NCBI RefSeq assembly: GCF_003231305.1
Contig: NZ_QKVM01000025.1
Coordinates: forward strand, 1-64,000
DNA: 64,000 nucleotides
Source of the DNA: Pseudomonas sichuanensis
GTDB taxonomy: Bacteria > Pseudomonadota > Gammaproteobacteria > Pseudomonadales > Pseudomonadaceae
Reading direction: 5' to 3'
A program made the translations under genes and the position numbers. Within the stretch, counting starts at the first letter, position 1. Every line of letters starts with the position of its first letter. The notes beneath the pieces were generated by a model, which saw only the letters and a list, made by a program, of their open reading frames with translations, was not told the DNA's origin and made no database searches. Shown here piece after piece: positions 8,180 to 17,349 of the stretch.

Positions 8180-9013
8180 TCAGTCCAGGGCCTGAACAGT
8201 CTTCTTCACCTGGTCAGGGAAGAACAGCCGTTGCAGTTCCAGCCCCGGCTGCTCGGCGCGCATGAACGCCTCGCCGACCAGGAACGAATACACCTCGTTG
8301 ATTGCCATCAACTCGACATCGGCCCGATTGAGGATGCCACTCTCGGTGATGGCCAGGCGATCGCGGGGGATGCGTGGCAGCAGGTCGAGCGTGGTCTCCA
8401 GGCTGACCTCGAAGGTGTGCAGGTTACGGTTGTTGACGCCGACCAGCGGGGTATCGAGGGTCTTCAGCGCGCGCTCCAGCTCATCGCCGTCGTGCACTTC
8501 GACCAACACGTCGAGGCCGACGTCCTTGGCCGTGGCGGCCAACTCGGCCATCTTCACGTCATCCAGCGCCGAGACGATCAGCAGCACGCAGTCGGCACCC
8601 AAAGCGCGGGCTTCGACGATCTGGTACGGATCGACCATGAAGTCCTTGCGGATCACCGGCAGCGACACTGCGGCGCGGGCTTGCTGCAGGTACTCATCGG
8701 CACCCTGGAAGTAATCCACGTCGGTCAGCACCGACAGGCAGGTCGCCCCGCCTTTTTCATAGCTGACCGCGATGTCGGCCGGCACGAAATGCTCGCGAAT
8801 CACACCCTTGCTTGGCGAAGCTTTCTTGATCTCGGCGATCACCGCCGGCTGCTTGCGCTTGGCCTGTTCGATCAAGGCATTGGCGAAGCCACGCGGGGCG
8901 TCAGCCGCCTTGGCCAGGCGCTCCAGTTCGGCGAGGCTGACCCGCGCGCTGCGCTCGGCCACTTCCTGGAACTTGCGGGCGATGATCCTTTCCAGCACCG
9001 TCGGCACGCTCAT
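8180..9013 (-). CDS. trpC: Indole-3-glycerol phosphate synthase
   Basis: TrpC closes the indole ring from carboxyphenylamino-deoxyribulose phosphate in tryptophan biosynthesis. The 277-residue TIM barrel shows [16 protein letters not shown] at the N-terminus, [15 protein letters not shown] with the catalytic lysine, [23 protein letters not shown], and [12 protein letters not shown] near the end. It is monofunctional, with no fused PRAI domain as in enterics. It overlaps trpD by four bases (ATGA), giving translational coupling, and is followed by a strong terminator. Confidence 0.97.
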   Translation of the reverse strand: MSVPTVLERIIARKFQEVAERSARVSLAELERLAKAADAPRGFANALIEQAKRKQPAVIAEIKKASPSKGVIREHFVPADIAVSYEKGGATCLSVLTDVDYFQGADEYLQQARAAVSLPVIRKDFMVDPYQIVEARALGADCVLLIVSALDDVKMAELAATAKDVGLDVLVEVHDGDELERALKTLDTPLVGVNNRNLHTFEVSLETTLDLLPRIPRDRLAITESGILNRADVELMAINEVYSFLVGEAFMRAEQPGLELQRLFFPDQVKKTVQALD

Positions 9014-10059
9014 GCTTCGTTCTCCACTTTGAATACCGCGGTAAAGGCGCCCAGCTCCTGCAGCTTTTCCCAGGCCAGCCCGGTGTGCAGCACGTCGTGG
9101 GCCAGTTCCACGCCCTGGGCCAGGGTCATGGCGTGATCGGCGGCGTACAGCGCCGCACCGGCATTGAGCACGATCATTTCGGCGGCCTTCTGGCCGTTCT
9201 CGGTCTTGCGCCGGCCCAATGCGTCACGGATCAAGTCCAGCGACGCCTGCGGGCCATCGACCGCCAGGCCGTGCAGGCTCTGGCTCTTCATGCCGAGGTC
9301 TTCGGGCTCGACCCAATACTCGCTGATCTGGTCATTCTTCAGTTCGGCCACGAAGGTGGGCGCCGCCAGGCTGAACTCGTCCAGGCCATCCTTGGAGTGC
9401 ACCACCAGCACATGCTTGCTGCCAAGGCGCTGCAGCACTTCGGCCAGCGGGCGGCACAGCGCCTGGTTGAACACCCCGACCACCTGATGCTTCACCCCGG
9501 CCGGATTCGTAAGCGGGCCGAGCATGTTGAACAGGGTACGCAGCCCCAGCTCGCGACGCGGGCCGGCGGCATACTTCATGGCCTTGTGGTGGCTCTGGGC
9601 GAACATGAAACCGATCCCCAGGCTGTCGATGCAGCGGGCGACCTGCACCGGGGTGAGGTTCAGGTAGATACCGGCGGCTTCCAGCAGGTCAGCGCTGCCG
9701 CTCTTGCCGGACACCGCGCGGTTGCCGTGCTTGGCCACCGGGCAGCCGGCGGCCGCAAGGACGAACGACGACGCGGTGGAAACGTTGAAAATGTTCGCGC
9801 CATCGCCGCCGGTGCCAACGATGTCGACCACGCCGTCGAGGCTCTTGAGCTCGACCTTGTCGGCCAGCTCGCGCATCACCGACACCGCGCCGACGATCTC
9901 GTCGATGCTTTCGCTCTTCATGCGCATGCCCATCAGGAAGGCGCCGATCTGCGCCTCGCTGCACTGGCCGGTCATGATCTGGCGCATGACCTCGCGCATT
10001 TCTTCGGTGCTCAGGTCCAGGTGGCCGACGATACGGCTCAACGCAGTCTTGATATCCAT
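9010..10059 (-). CDS. trpD: Anthranilate phosphoribosyltransferase
   Basis: This enzyme transfers phosphoribose from PRPP to anthranilate. The 349 residues contain the PRPP/metal signatures [27 protein letters not shown] and [21 protein letters not shown], plus [15 protein letters not shown]. It is a stand-alone enzyme, not fused to a glutamine amidotransferase. It lies nine bases after trpG and overlaps trpC by four bases, so trpG-trpD-trpC is one operon. Confidence 0.97.
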   Translation of the reverse strand: MDIKTALSRIVGHLDLSTEEMREVMRQIMTGQCSEAQIGAFLMGMRMKSESIDEIVGAVSVMRELADKVELKSLDGVVDIVGTGGDGANIFNVSTASSFVLAAAGCPVAKHGNRAVSGKSGSADLLEAAGIYLNLTPVQVARCIDSLGIGFMFAQSHHKAMKYAAGPRRELGLRTLFNMLGPLTNPAGVKHQVVGVFNQALCRPLAEVLQRLGSKHVLVVHSKDGLDEFSLAAPTFVAELKNDQISEYWVEPEDLGMKSQSLHGLAVDGPQASLDLIRDALGRRKTENGQKAAEMIVLNAGAALYAADHAMTLAQGVELAHDVLHTGLAWEKLQELGAFTAVFKVENEA

Positions 10060-10068
10060 GCTCGGTCC

Positions 10069-10662
10069 TTAGCGGCGGCCGCCGGTCTGCTTGAGGAAAT
10101 TGGCGAACAGCTCGTGGCCCTGCTCGGTCAGGATGGACTCGGGGTGGAACTGCACCCCTTCGATATTCAGTGTCTTGTGGCGCAGGCCCATGATCTCGTC
10201 GACCGAGCCATCGGCGTGGGCGGTCCAGGCGGTCACTTCCAGGCAGTCCGGCAGCGTCTCGCGCTTGACCACCAGCGAGTGGTAACGGGTGACGGTCAGC
10301 GGGTTGTTGAGGCCGGCGAACACGCCCAGGTCACGGTGCACCACCGGGCTGGTCTTGCCATGCATCACCTGGCGGGCACGTACCACGTCACCGCCGAAGG
10401 CCTGCCCGATCGATTGATGGCCAAGGCAGACGCCCAGAATCGGCAGCTTGCCGGCGAAGTGCAGGATGGCCTCGATGGACACACCGGCTTCGCTCGGGGT
10501 GCAGGGGCCGGGGGAAACCACGATGCGCTCGGGGTTGAGGGCTTCGATCTGGGCGATGGTCATCTCGTCATTGCGGATGACCTTGACCTCGGCACCCAGC
10601 TCGCCGAGGTACTGCACGACGTTGTAGGTGAAGGAGTCGTAGTTGTCGATCATCAGTAGCAT
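10069..10662 (-). CDS. trpG: Anthranilate synthase glutamine amidotransferase component
   Basis: TrpG supplies ammonia from glutamine to TrpE; in many pseudomonads the same subunit may also serve para-aminobenzoate synthase (PabA). The 197-residue class I amidotransferase has [11 protein letters not shown] at the N-terminus, the nucleophile in [11 protein letters not shown], and the catalytic His/Glu in [14 protein letters not shown]. The ATG used is preceded by AGAGG at a somewhat long distance; another ATG three codons in is an alternative. It follows trpE by only 75 bases. Confidence 0.96.
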   Translation of the reverse strand: MLLMIDNYDSFTYNVVQYLGELGAEVKVIRNDEMTIAQIEALNPERIVVSPGPCTPSEAGVSIEAILHFAGKLPILGVCLGHQSIGQAFGGDVVRARQVMHGKTSPVVHRDLGVFAGLNNPLTVTRYHSLVVKRETLPDCLEVTAWTAHADGSVDEIMGLRHKTLNIEGVQFHPESILTEQGHELFANFLKQTGGRR

Positions 10663-10737
10663 CTGGAACGAACCTCTTGAATACGGGGGACTCCGGGGGC
10701 GCGTGGCGGCCCACCGGGTTCATGGACCACGGCCTGC

Positions 10738-12219
10738 TCAGCGTTTGCTGGTCTGCTCGGCGAGGGCCACCGCGCGGAACATCGCCCGACGCTTGTTGAT
10801 GGTTTCTTCCCACTCCAGTGCCGGCACCGAGTCGGCGACGATGCCGCCGCCGGCCTGCACATGCAGCTCGCCGTCCTTGATCACCGCAGTGCGGATGGCG
10901 ATGGCGGTATCCATGTTGCCGTTCCAGGCGAAGTAGCCCACGGCGCCGCCGTAGACACCGCGCTTGACCGGTTCCAGCTCATCGATGATCTCCATGGCGC
11001 GGATCTTCGGCGCCCCCGACAGGGTGCCCGCCGGCAGGATCGCCCGCAGCGCATCCATTGCCGTCAGCCCCTCGGCCAGTTGGCCGGTGACATTGGAGAC
11101 GATGTGCATCACGTTCGAATAGCGCTCGATCACCATCTTCTCGGTCAGGCGCACGCTGCCAGTGGACGACACACGCCCCACGTCGTTGCGGCCCAGGTCG
11201 ATCAGCATCAGGTGCTCGGCGATTTCCTTGTCATCCGACAGCAGGTCGTCTTCCAGGGCGCGGTCGGCCTCTTCGGTGGCGCCGCGCGGGCGGGTACCGG
11301 CGATCGGGCGTACCGTGACCAGGTTGTCCTCGACCCGCACCAGCACTTCCGGCGAACTGCCCACGACATGGAAGTCGCCGAAGTTGAAGAAGTACATGTA
11401 GGGCGTCGGGTTGAAGCAGCGCAGAGCACGGTAGAGGTCGATCGGCGCGGCCGCAAAATCGATGGACATGCGCTGCGACGGCACCACCTGCATGCAGTCG
11501 CCGGCGAGGATGTACTCCTTGACGGTGTCCACCGCGCGTTCGTAGTCACCCTGGGTGAAACTGGAGCGGAACGCCGGCTCGGCGGCCATCGGGCCATCGA
11601 GGTCAAGACCGCGGCGCGGGGTGATCGGCTGGCGGAGCTTCTCCAGCAGGCCCTCGAGACGGGCCTGGCCTTGCTCGAAGGCCTGCTCGTCGCTGGGGTC
11701 GACCAGCACGATGGCGTGCATCTTGCCCGCCAGGTTGTCGAACACCACCACGGCGTCGGAGACCATCAGCAGGATGTCCGGCACCCCCAGCGGGTCCGGG
11801 TTCGGGCAAGCGCCCAGGCGTTTTTCCACATAACGCACGCAGTCGTAGCCGAAGTAGCCGACCAGGCCGCCGTTGAAACGCGGCAGGCCCGGAATGTCGG
11901 CGACCTTGTAGCGATCCTTGAAGGTTTCGACGAAGGCCAGCGGGTCTTCGACCTCATGGCTTTCCACTTCCACGCCATCCTGCAGGATGCTCACGTGGTA
12001 GCCATGTACACGCATGACGGTGCGCGACGGCAGGCCGATCATCGAATAACGGCCCCACTTCTCGCCGCCCTGCACGGATTCGAGCAGGTACGAGTTGGGC
12101 TGGTCGGCCAGTTTGAGGTAGATCGACAGGGGGGTATCGAAGTCGGCCAGGGTTTCGCGGGCCAGGGGGATGCGGTTATAGCCGGCAGCGGCCAGGCGCA
12201 GGAATTCTTCGCGGGTCAT
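10738..12219 (-). CDS. trpE: Anthranilate synthase component I
   Basis: TrpE converts chorismate and ammonia to anthranilate. The 493-residue product carries the tryptophan feedback-site motif [17 protein letters not shown] near residue 50. The chorismate-binding C-terminal half contains [40 protein letters not shown] and [16 protein letters not shown] place the start at the ATG preceded by GAGG, not at an upstream TTG. The leader between gph and trpE carries a candidate Trp attenuator (see the separate entry). Confidence 0.97.
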   Translation of the reverse strand: MTREEFLRLAAAGYNRIPLARETLADFDTPLSIYLKLADQPNSYLLESVQGGEKWGRYSMIGLPSRTVMRVHGYHVSILQDGVEVESHEVEDPLAFVETFKDRYKVADIPGLPRFNGGLVGYFGYDCVRYVEKRLGACPNPDPLGVPDILLMVSDAVVVFDNLAGKMHAIVLVDPSDEQAFEQGQARLEGLLEKLRQPITPRRGLDLDGPMAAEPAFRSSFTQGDYERAVDTVKEYILAGDCMQVVPSQRMSIDFAAAPIDLYRALRCFNPTPYMYFFNFGDFHVVGSSPEVLVRVEDNLVTVRPIAGTRPRGATEEADRALEDDLLSDDKEIAEHLMLIDLGRNDVGRVSSTGSVRLTEKMVIERYSNVMHIVSNVTGQLAEGLTAMDALRAILPAGTLSGAPKIRAMEIIDELEPVKRGVYGGAVGYFAWNGNMDTAIAIRTAVIKDGELHVQAGGGIVADSVPALEWEETINKRRAMFRAVALAEQTSKR

Positions 12220-12334
12220 GTGTAGCCTCGTGGCAAGCAGCAATGGGGTCAGGCAAGCGGACGGGCCGGCAGGCGCCGGCGGGCATAAGTCAGGCGCGCC
12301 AGCGCCAGCGGGCCAGAGCCTTGATGACTTTCAT
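12220..12334 (-). promoter_or_regulatory. Candidate trpE attenuator with competing hairpins
   Basis: Reading the minus strand toward trpE, three pairings can be drawn. Pairing 1:2 is GGCGC-TGGC-GCGCC across the two Trp codons and stop of the leader frame (12294-12307 region). Pairing 2:3 joins GCGCC to a downstream GGCGC. Pairing 3:4 is GCCGGC-GCCT-GCCGGC (12280-12265). This is the arrangement of a translation-controlled attenuator. The 3:4 hairpin is not followed by a T-run, so classical intrinsic termination is not shown. Regulation of P. putida trpE by attenuation has been reported genetically, to my recollection. Confidence 0.45.
12290..12334 (-). CDS. trpL: Candidate trp leader peptide embedded in-frame in the gph 3' end
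   Basis: The last 14 codons of gph, from an in-frame ATG, read [14 protein letters not shown] and share the gph stop codon. Two of the five final codons are Trp, as expected of an attenuation leader peptide. No strong ribosome site precedes the ATG, so it could be translated as the tail of Gph rather than separately. The tail beyond residue about 225 is not needed for the phosphatase fold. Inference only. Confidence 0.4.
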   Translation of the reverse strand: MKVIKALARWRWRA

Positions 12335-13108
12335 CCAGAATTTGCCAGTAACCACCACGTCGTTGTCTCTGCTGTGCGGGGCTTGAAGGTCCGCCAACGT
12401 TATCCCAGTGTCGGTGACTAAGCAACCAGGCAGCAGCAGGCGCAGGTCGCTGATCACCAGGCTGGGAGACTCCTCGTCGATGGGGCGGCCATGGTTGTAG
12501 CCATAGCTCAGGCCGACACACTGCACCCCGGCCGCTTTCGCCGCCAGCACGTCGCTGCGCGAATCGCCGATGAACAGCGACTGCGCAGGCGCCACACCGG
12601 CCATCTTCATCACGAACAGCAGCGCCGCCGGGTCGGGTTTTTTCTGTGGCAGGGTGTCGCCGCCGATGATCCAGCGGAAGTAGCGCCCGATCTTCATCTG
12701 GTCGAGCAACGGGGCAACGAAGCGCTCGGGCTTGTTGGTGATCAGCGCCATCTCCACGCCCTGCTTGCTCAGCCAGCGCAGGGTGTCGCGCACACCGGGG
12801 TAGACGACGGTCAGTTCATGGCTGTCGGCGTAGGCCTCCATGAACAGCGCCAGCGCGCGCTCGGCCAGGGCATCGTCCACGCTGTCGTGGTCCAGGCCAC
12901 CGGCCAGCGCCCGGCGCACCAGCACCTGGGCGCCGTTGCCCACCCAGTGACGCACGGCGTCGAGCCCGGCGGGCTCGCGCCCGAGTTCGAGCAGCATGCG
13001 GTCGACGGCTGCGGCCAGGTCGGGGACCGAATCGATCAGGGTGCCATCCAGATCGAACATCACCAGCCTGGGCAGCGTCCCCGGGAACAGCTGCTCGAAG
13101 CCGCTCAT
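12290..13108 (-). CDS. gph: Phosphoglycolate phosphatase
   Basis: This HAD-family enzyme dephosphorylates 2-phosphoglycolate. The catalytic motif [16 protein letters not shown] with the nucleophile/acid aspartates is at residues 18-33. Motif II ([10 protein letters not shown]) and motif III/IV ([27 protein letters not shown]) follow. At 272 residues it is longer than E. coli Gph; the extra C-terminal part ends in a Trp-rich tail that doubles as a candidate trp leader. It overlaps rpe by four bases and precedes trpE by 70 bases, so rpe-gph-trpE may be transcribed together. Confidence 0.94.
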   Translation of the reverse strand: MSGFEQLFPGTLPRLVMFDLDGTLIDSVPDLAAAVDRMLLELGREPAGLDAVRHWVGNGAQVLVRRALAGGLDHDSVDDALAERALALFMEAYADSHELTVVYPGVRDTLRWLSKQGVEMALITNKPERFVAPLLDQMKIGRYFRWIIGGDTLPQKKPDPAALLFVMKMAGVAPAQSLFIGDSRSDVLAAKAAGVQCVGLSYGYNHGRPIDEESPSLVISDLRLLLPGCLVTDTGITLADLQAPHSRDNDVVVTGKFWMKVIKALARWRWRA

Positions 13109-13779
13109 GCGCGTGCCAGCGCCATTTCGGCACGCATCTTGGCGATCACTTCCTGATAGTCCGGGGCGTTGAAGATCGCCGAACCGGCAACGAAGGTGTC
13201 GGCGCCGGCTGCGGCGATTTCGCGGATATTGTTGACGTTGACGCCGCCATCGATCTCCAGGCGGATATCGCGGCCGCTGGCGTCGATCAGTGCCCGGGCC
13301 TCACGCAGCTTGTCGAGGGTACCGGGGATGAACTTCTGCCCGCCGAAGCCTGGGTTGACGCTCATCAGCAGGACCATGTCGACCTTGTCCATCACGTACT
13401 TCAGCGCATCCAGGCTGGTGGCCGGGTTGAACACCAGGCCGGCCTTGCAGCCGCCGTCGCGGATCAGCTGCAGCGAACGGTCGATGTGCTGGGTGGCTTC
13501 CGGGTGGAAGGTGATGTAGGTGGCGCCGGCTTCGATGAAATCGCCGATGATGCGATCGACCGGGCTCACCATCAGGTGCACGTCGATCGGCGCGGTCACG
13601 CCGTACTTGCGCAGCGCGGTGCAGACCATCGGGCCGATGGTCAGGTTGGGTACGTAGTGGTTGTCCATGACATCGAAGTGGACGATGTCGGCCCCGGCGG
13701 CCAGAACCTTGTCGACGTCCTCGCCCAGGCGGGCGAAATCGGCGGAAAGAATGGAGGGGGCAATAGCGTAGGGCTGCAT
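13105..13779 (-). CDS. rpe: Ribulose-phosphate 3-epimerase
   Basis: Rpe interconverts ribulose-5-phosphate and xylulose-5-phosphate in the pentose phosphate pathway. The 224-residue TIM barrel shows [17 protein letters not shown], the metal and catalytic motif [40 protein letters not shown] and [12 protein letters not shown]. The ATG chosen gives the family length; the open frame extends upstream through a REP element, which is not coding. It is the first gene of rpe-gph. Confidence 0.97.
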   Translation of the reverse strand: MQPYAIAPSILSADFARLGEDVDKVLAAGADIVHFDVMDNHYVPNLTIGPMVCTALRKYGVTAPIDVHLMVSPVDRIIGDFIEAGATYITFHPEATQHIDRSLQLIRDGGCKAGLVFNPATSLDALKYVMDKVDMVLLMSVNPGFGGQKFIPGTLDKLREARALIDASGRDIRLEIDGGVNVNNIREIAAAGADTFVAGSAIFNAPDYQEVIAKMRAEMALARA

Positions 13780-13860
13780 GGCGCACCTGTTGGGCAGAAT
13801 CACGGTGGCGCGCATTGTAACCCAGGGAAGCGGATCAAGGCTGATTGGTATCAATCCTGT

Positions 13861-13958
13861 GCCGGCCCTTCGCGGGTAAACCCGCTCCCACAGGGATCGC
13901 GCAGATCTCGAGAGCTGCACATAACCTGTGGGAGCGGGTTCACCCGCGAAGAGGCCGG
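13861..13958. repeat. REP pair, TTCGCGGGTAAACCCGC type
   Basis: Inverted arms (13861-13894 and 13925-13958) each contain the palindromic core CGCGGGTAAACCCGC plus the GGGAGCGGG motif, separated by 30 bases. It lies between agtD and rpe. This matches the 35-bp P. putida REP consensus as I remember it. Confidence 0.88.
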
Positions 13959-13974
13959 TACAAGCATCCGAATA

Positions 13975-14802
13975 TCAGCCCGGCTGCTGGGTCCTCAGCT
14001 TCTCGCTACGCCCACGCAACCACTCCAGAGTCAGCAGCAACACCACCGAAAACGCGATCAGCAGGGTCGCCGCCGCCGCGATGGTCGGACTCAGGTTCTC
14101 GCGGATGCCGCTGAACATCTGCCGCGGCAGGGTGGCCTGCTCGGGCCCGGCAAGGAACAGGGTCACCACCACCTCATCGAACGAGGTGGCGAAGGCGAAC
14201 AGCGCCCCGGAAATGCCCCCCGGCGCAATCAGCGGCAGGGTCACCCGACGGAAGGTCAGCAACGGCGAGGCGCCAAGGCTGGCTGCCGCACGCACCAGGT
14301 TGTAGTTGAAGCCCTGCAACGTGGCCGACACGGTGATGATCACGAAGGGAACACCCAGTACCGCATGCACCAGGATCAGCGAGATGAAGCTGTTGCCCAT
14401 CCCCAGCGGGGCAAAGAACAAGTAACTCGCCACACCGATGATCACCACCGGCACCACCATCGGCGAGATCACCAGCGCCATCACCAGCGACTTGCCGGGG
14501 AAGTCGCCGCGGGTCAGGCCGATCGAGGCCAGGGTGCCGAACACCATGGCCAGCACCGTCGCCGCCGGGGCGACGATGATGCTGTTCTTCAGCGAACGCA
14601 TCCATTCGGCCGAGGCGAAGAAGTCCTGGTACCAGTGCAGCGAGAAGCCCTGCAGCGGGTACACCAGGAAACTCCCGCTGTTGAACGACAGCGGCACGAT
14701 CACCAGCACCGGCAGCACCAGGAACAGCAGTACCAACCCGCAGAGAATGCGCAAGGTGTAGAACCACACCCGCTCCACGGGCGACATGTAGGGGCTCAGC
14801 AT
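13975..14802 (-). CDS. agtD: ABC transporter permease (PotC-like), GABA/5-aminovalerate type
   Basis: A 275-residue inner-membrane permease with six predicted segments and the cytoplasmic EAA loop that contacts the ATPase (LVRAAASLGASPLLTFRRVTLPLIAPG). It belongs to the spermidine/putrescine PotC family. Gene order (ATPase, binding protein, two permeases, beside a kinase/regulator pair and rpe-gph-trpE) matches P. aeruginosa agtABCD, which imports 4-aminobutyrate and 5-aminovalerate; the symbol rests on that synteny. AGGAG precedes the ATG, 11 bases after agtC. Automatic annotation would call it a polyamine permease. Confidence 0.85.
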   Translation of the reverse strand: MLSPYMSPVERVWFYTLRILCGLVLLFLVLPVLVIVPLSFNSGSFLVYPLQGFSLHWYQDFFASAEWMRSLKNSIIVAPAATVLAMVFGTLASIGLTRGDFPGKSLVMALVISPMVVPVVIIGVASYLFFAPLGMGNSFISLILVHAVLGVPFVIITVSATLQGFNYNLVRAAASLGASPLLTFRRVTLPLIAPGGISGALFAFATSFDEVVVTLFLAGPEQATLPRQMFSGIRENLSPTIAAAATLLIAFSVVLLLTLEWLRGRSEKLRTQQPG

Positions 14803-14813
14803 GACAAGGCTCC

Positions 14814-16061
14814 TCAGCTCAGGCGCAGGCGGCTGGCGCCGACCAGCCAGCTATAGATCAGGTACAGCACCACGGTGGCCAGCAGCAGCAACCCGCCCAG
14901 CGCGGTGGCCATGCCCCAGTTGATGCTGGTGTTGGTGTAGAAGGCGACGAAGTAGCTGACCATCTGGTCGTTCGGGCTGCCCAGCAGTGCCGGGGTGATG
15001 TAGTAGCCGATCGAGATGATGAACACCAACAGGCAACCGGCACCGACGCCGGCGTAGGTCTGCGGGAAGTACACCCGCCAGAAGCTGGCGAACGGGTGGC
15101 AGCCCAGCGAGATCGCCGCACGCATGTAGCTGGGCGAGATACCCTTCATCACGCTGTACAGCGGCAGGATCATGAACGGCAGCAGGATGTGCACCATCGA
15201 GATGTACACGCCAGTGCGGTTGAACACCAGTTCCAGCGGCTGGTCGATGATGCCCATGGCCATCAGCGCGCTGTTGATCAGCCCGCCCGACTGCAGCAGC
15301 ACGATCCACGCCGCCACCCGCACCAGGATCGAGGTCCAGAACGGCAGCAGCACCAGGATCATCAGCAGGTTGCTCTGCCGGGTAGGCAGGTTGGCCAGCA
15401 GGTAGGCCAGCGGATAGGCCAGCACCAGGCAGATGGCGGTGATCACCACGCCCATCCACAGGGTGCGGGCAAAGATGTCGAGGTAGATGGCCTGGTCTGG
15501 CGTGGCCTTGGCCAGCTCACCGAGGTCGTCGATGCGGTGATCGAGCGCCGCCAGCAGGTAGAACGGCGTGACGCTGCTGGTGTTGCGGCGGATCGCCTGC
15601 CAGTAGGCCGGGTCGCCCCAGCGCTCGTCCAGCGTCTGCAAGGCATCTTTATAAGAAGCAGGCTCCGCCTTGAACGGCAGGGCCCGCGCAGTCTTGGCCA
15701 GCAGGCTGCGGTAGCCGGCCAGCTCCATGTTCAGGCGTTTGGACAGATCGCCCAGTGTCTGGTTCTTGCGTGATTCGGCCAGGTCCTGGCTCAGGGCCTT
15801 GTAGGCCTCCTCGCCGGGCAGGCTCTTGCCGTCCCACTGCGCCACGGCCTCGACGGTGCGCGGCAGGCCCGCGACCACTTCGGGGTTGCCGACGCTCTTG
15901 TACAAGAGCGCGGCAATCGGCACCAGAAACACCAGCAGAAGGAACAGCGCCAGCGGCGCAATCAATGCCTGGGCCTTCCAGCGGTTGACCCGCTCGGCAT
16001 GCTTGAGGCGCTGTTTGAGGCTTTTACCTGCGCCTTCGTTGAGGGGCACTGCAATGGCCAT
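14814..16061 (-). CDS. agtC: ABC transporter permease (PotB-like) with large soluble insertion
   Basis: The 415-residue permease has a first membrane segment (ALIAPLALFLLLVFLVPIAALLYKSV), then about 150 mainly hydrophilic residues, then the remaining five segments. The EAA loop reads YMRAAISLGCHPFASFWRVYFPQTYAG. The long loop after the first helix is characteristic of one branch of polyamine-type permeases and would lie in the periplasm. I start at the ATG with GGAG upstream, which drops 14 unlikely N-terminal residues. A REP-like palindrome separates it from agtB. Confidence 0.85.
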   Translation of the reverse strand: MAIAVPLNEGAGKSLKQRLKHAERVNRWKAQALIAPLALFLLLVFLVPIAALLYKSVGNPEVVAGLPRTVEAVAQWDGKSLPGEEAYKALSQDLAESRKNQTLGDLSKRLNMELAGYRSLLAKTARALPFKAEPASYKDALQTLDERWGDPAYWQAIRRNTSSVTPFYLLAALDHRIDDLGELAKATPDQAIYLDIFARTLWMGVVITAICLVLAYPLAYLLANLPTRQSNLLMILVLLPFWTSILVRVAAWIVLLQSGGLINSALMAMGIIDQPLELVFNRTGVYISMVHILLPFMILPLYSVMKGISPSYMRAAISLGCHPFASFWRVYFPQTYAGVGAGCLLVFIISIGYYITPALLGSPNDQMVSYFVAFYTNTSINWGMATALGGLLLLATVVLYLIYSWLVGASRLRLS

Positions 16062-16138
16062 GGCGAACTCCGGGAAAACAGGGAAACATTGAGGCCGCTT
16101 CAAAAGGACAGCGGCGACCTCAGGCTTGACGCGCTAAC

Positions 16139-16256
16139 TGTAGGAGCGGCCTTGTGCCGCGAAAGGGCTGCAACGCAGCCCCAGCATCTTGTGCATCACG
16201 GCTGAGAACCTGGGGCCGCTTCGCGGCCCTTTCGCGGCACGAGGCCGCTCCTACAG
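16139..16256. repeat. REP-like pair, TGTAGGAGCGGCC type
   Basis: Inverted arms 16139-16167 and 16227-16256 (TGTAGGAGCGGCCTTGTGCC... and its complement) form a long stem with an internal hairpin in the loop. The sequence family differs from the other REPs in the window. It sits between agtB and agtC inside one operon, where it could stabilise the upstream binding-protein mRNA. Confidence 0.85.
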
Positions 16257-16274
16257 GGCTCAGGGACCGTGCCC

Positions 16275-17309
16275 CTACTTCTTCGCCGCCCAGGCGTTGA
16301 AGCGTTGCTCCAGCTGCTCGCTGTTGTCGGCCCAGAAGGCCACGTCGATCTGCACCTGGTTGGCAATGTTCTCAGGCGTGGTCGGCATGTCTTTCTTCAC
16401 CGCGTCCGACAGCAGGCTCACGGCTTTGCTGTTGGCCGGGCCGTAGGCGATGTTCTCGGAGTAGATCTTCTGCTGCTCGGGCTGGACGCTGTAGGCGATG
16501 AATTTCTTCGCCTCTTCGGCATCCTTGGCACCTTTCGGGATGGCCCAGGCGTCGAAGTCGTAGATGCCGCCGTTCCACACCACCTTGAGGTTGCTCTCTT
16601 TCTGCACAGCGGCGATGCGGCCGTTGTAGGCCGAGCTCATGACCACGTCACCCGAGGCCAGGTACTGCGGCGGCTGGGCACCGGCTTCCCACCACTGGAT
16701 GCTCGGTTTGAGCTCGTCGAGCTTCTTGAAGGCGCGGTCCTGGCCCTCCTTGGTGGCCAGCACTTTGTAGACTTCCTTCGGCGCGACACCGTCGGCCATC
16801 AGGGCGAATTCGAGGGTGTACTTGGCGCCCTTGCGCAGGCCGCGCTTGCCCGGGAACTGCTTGGTGTCCCAGAAATCAGCCCAGCTGGTGGGGGCGGTCT
16901 TGAGTTTGTCGGCGTTGTAGGCCATGACCGTGGACCACACGAAGAAGCCCACGCCGCAGGGCTGGATGGCGCCCGGCACATAGTCGCCTTCATTGCCGAA
17001 CAACGCCGGGTCGAGCTCCTCGAACATGCCCTCGTCGCAACCGCGGGCCAGCTCTGGCGACTCCACCTCCACCAGGTTCCAGCTCACGCTCTTGGTGTCG
17101 ACCATGGCCTTGATCTTGGCCATCTCGCCGTTGTACTCGCCGGCGACGATCTTGCCCTTGCCCGCCTTCTCCCATGGCTCGTAGAACGCCTTGGTCTGGG
17201 CGGCCTTGTTGGCGCCCCCGAAAGAAATCACGGTGAGGTCGGCCGCCATGGCCTGGCCGGCGGCGAACAACCCCAGGGCCAGGGCGGTCAGTTTCAACTG
17301 CTTGCGCAT
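16275..17309 (-). CDS. agtB: ABC transporter periplasmic substrate-binding protein (PotD-like)
   Basis: The 344-residue precursor starts with a clear signal peptide (MRKQLKLTALALGLFAAGQAMA, cut before ADLTVISFGG). The mature part is a PotD/PotF-type two-lobed binding protein with ACGVGFFVWSTVMAYN-like, PSIQWWEAGAQPPQYLASGDVVMSSAYNGR and PKGAKDAEEAKKFIAY regions. In P. aeruginosa the equivalent protein serves GABA and 5-aminovalerate uptake. The ATG has GGAGAG upstream, and the sequence between is AATAATAATG, an AANAANAA Hfq/Crc-type motif. It follows agtA by 40 bases. Confidence 0.87.
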   Translation of the reverse strand: MRKQLKLTALALGLFAAGQAMAADLTVISFGGANKAAQTKAFYEPWEKAGKGKIVAGEYNGEMAKIKAMVDTKSVSWNLVEVESPELARGCDEGMFEELDPALFGNEGDYVPGAIQPCGVGFFVWSTVMAYNADKLKTAPTSWADFWDTKQFPGKRGLRKGAKYTLEFALMADGVAPKEVYKVLATKEGQDRAFKKLDELKPSIQWWEAGAQPPQYLASGDVVMSSAYNGRIAAVQKESNLKVVWNGGIYDFDAWAIPKGAKDAEEAKKFIAYSVQPEQQKIYSENIAYGPANSKAVSLLSDAVKKDMPTTPENIANQVQIDVAFWADNSEQLEQRFNAWAAKK

Positions 17310-17316
17310 TATTATT
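17309..17316 (-). promoter_or_regulatory. Hfq/Crc-type A-rich motif at the agtB start
   Basis: Minus strand AATAATAA, ending in the A of the agtB start codon and just after its GGAGAG ribosome site, fits the AANAANAA catabolite-repression motif bound by Hfq with Crc in Pseudomonas. Short A-rich motifs occur by chance, but the location is the functional one. Confidence 0.45.
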
Positions 17317-17349
17317 CTCTCCACAGTACAGGGTTGGTGAAGCAATCGA

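Noticed and set aside
9085..10659. A 524-codon open frame opposite trpD-trpG
   Set aside because: Shadow of the trp genes, rich in His/Gln/Ala/Gly with no recognisable domain. The minus-strand enzymes have all their motifs.
10653..10760. A Trp leader peptide in the trpE-trpG gap
   Set aside because: Short frames with possible starts exist there (for example one beginning [10 protein letters not shown]) but contain no Trp codons, and no competing hairpins were seen.
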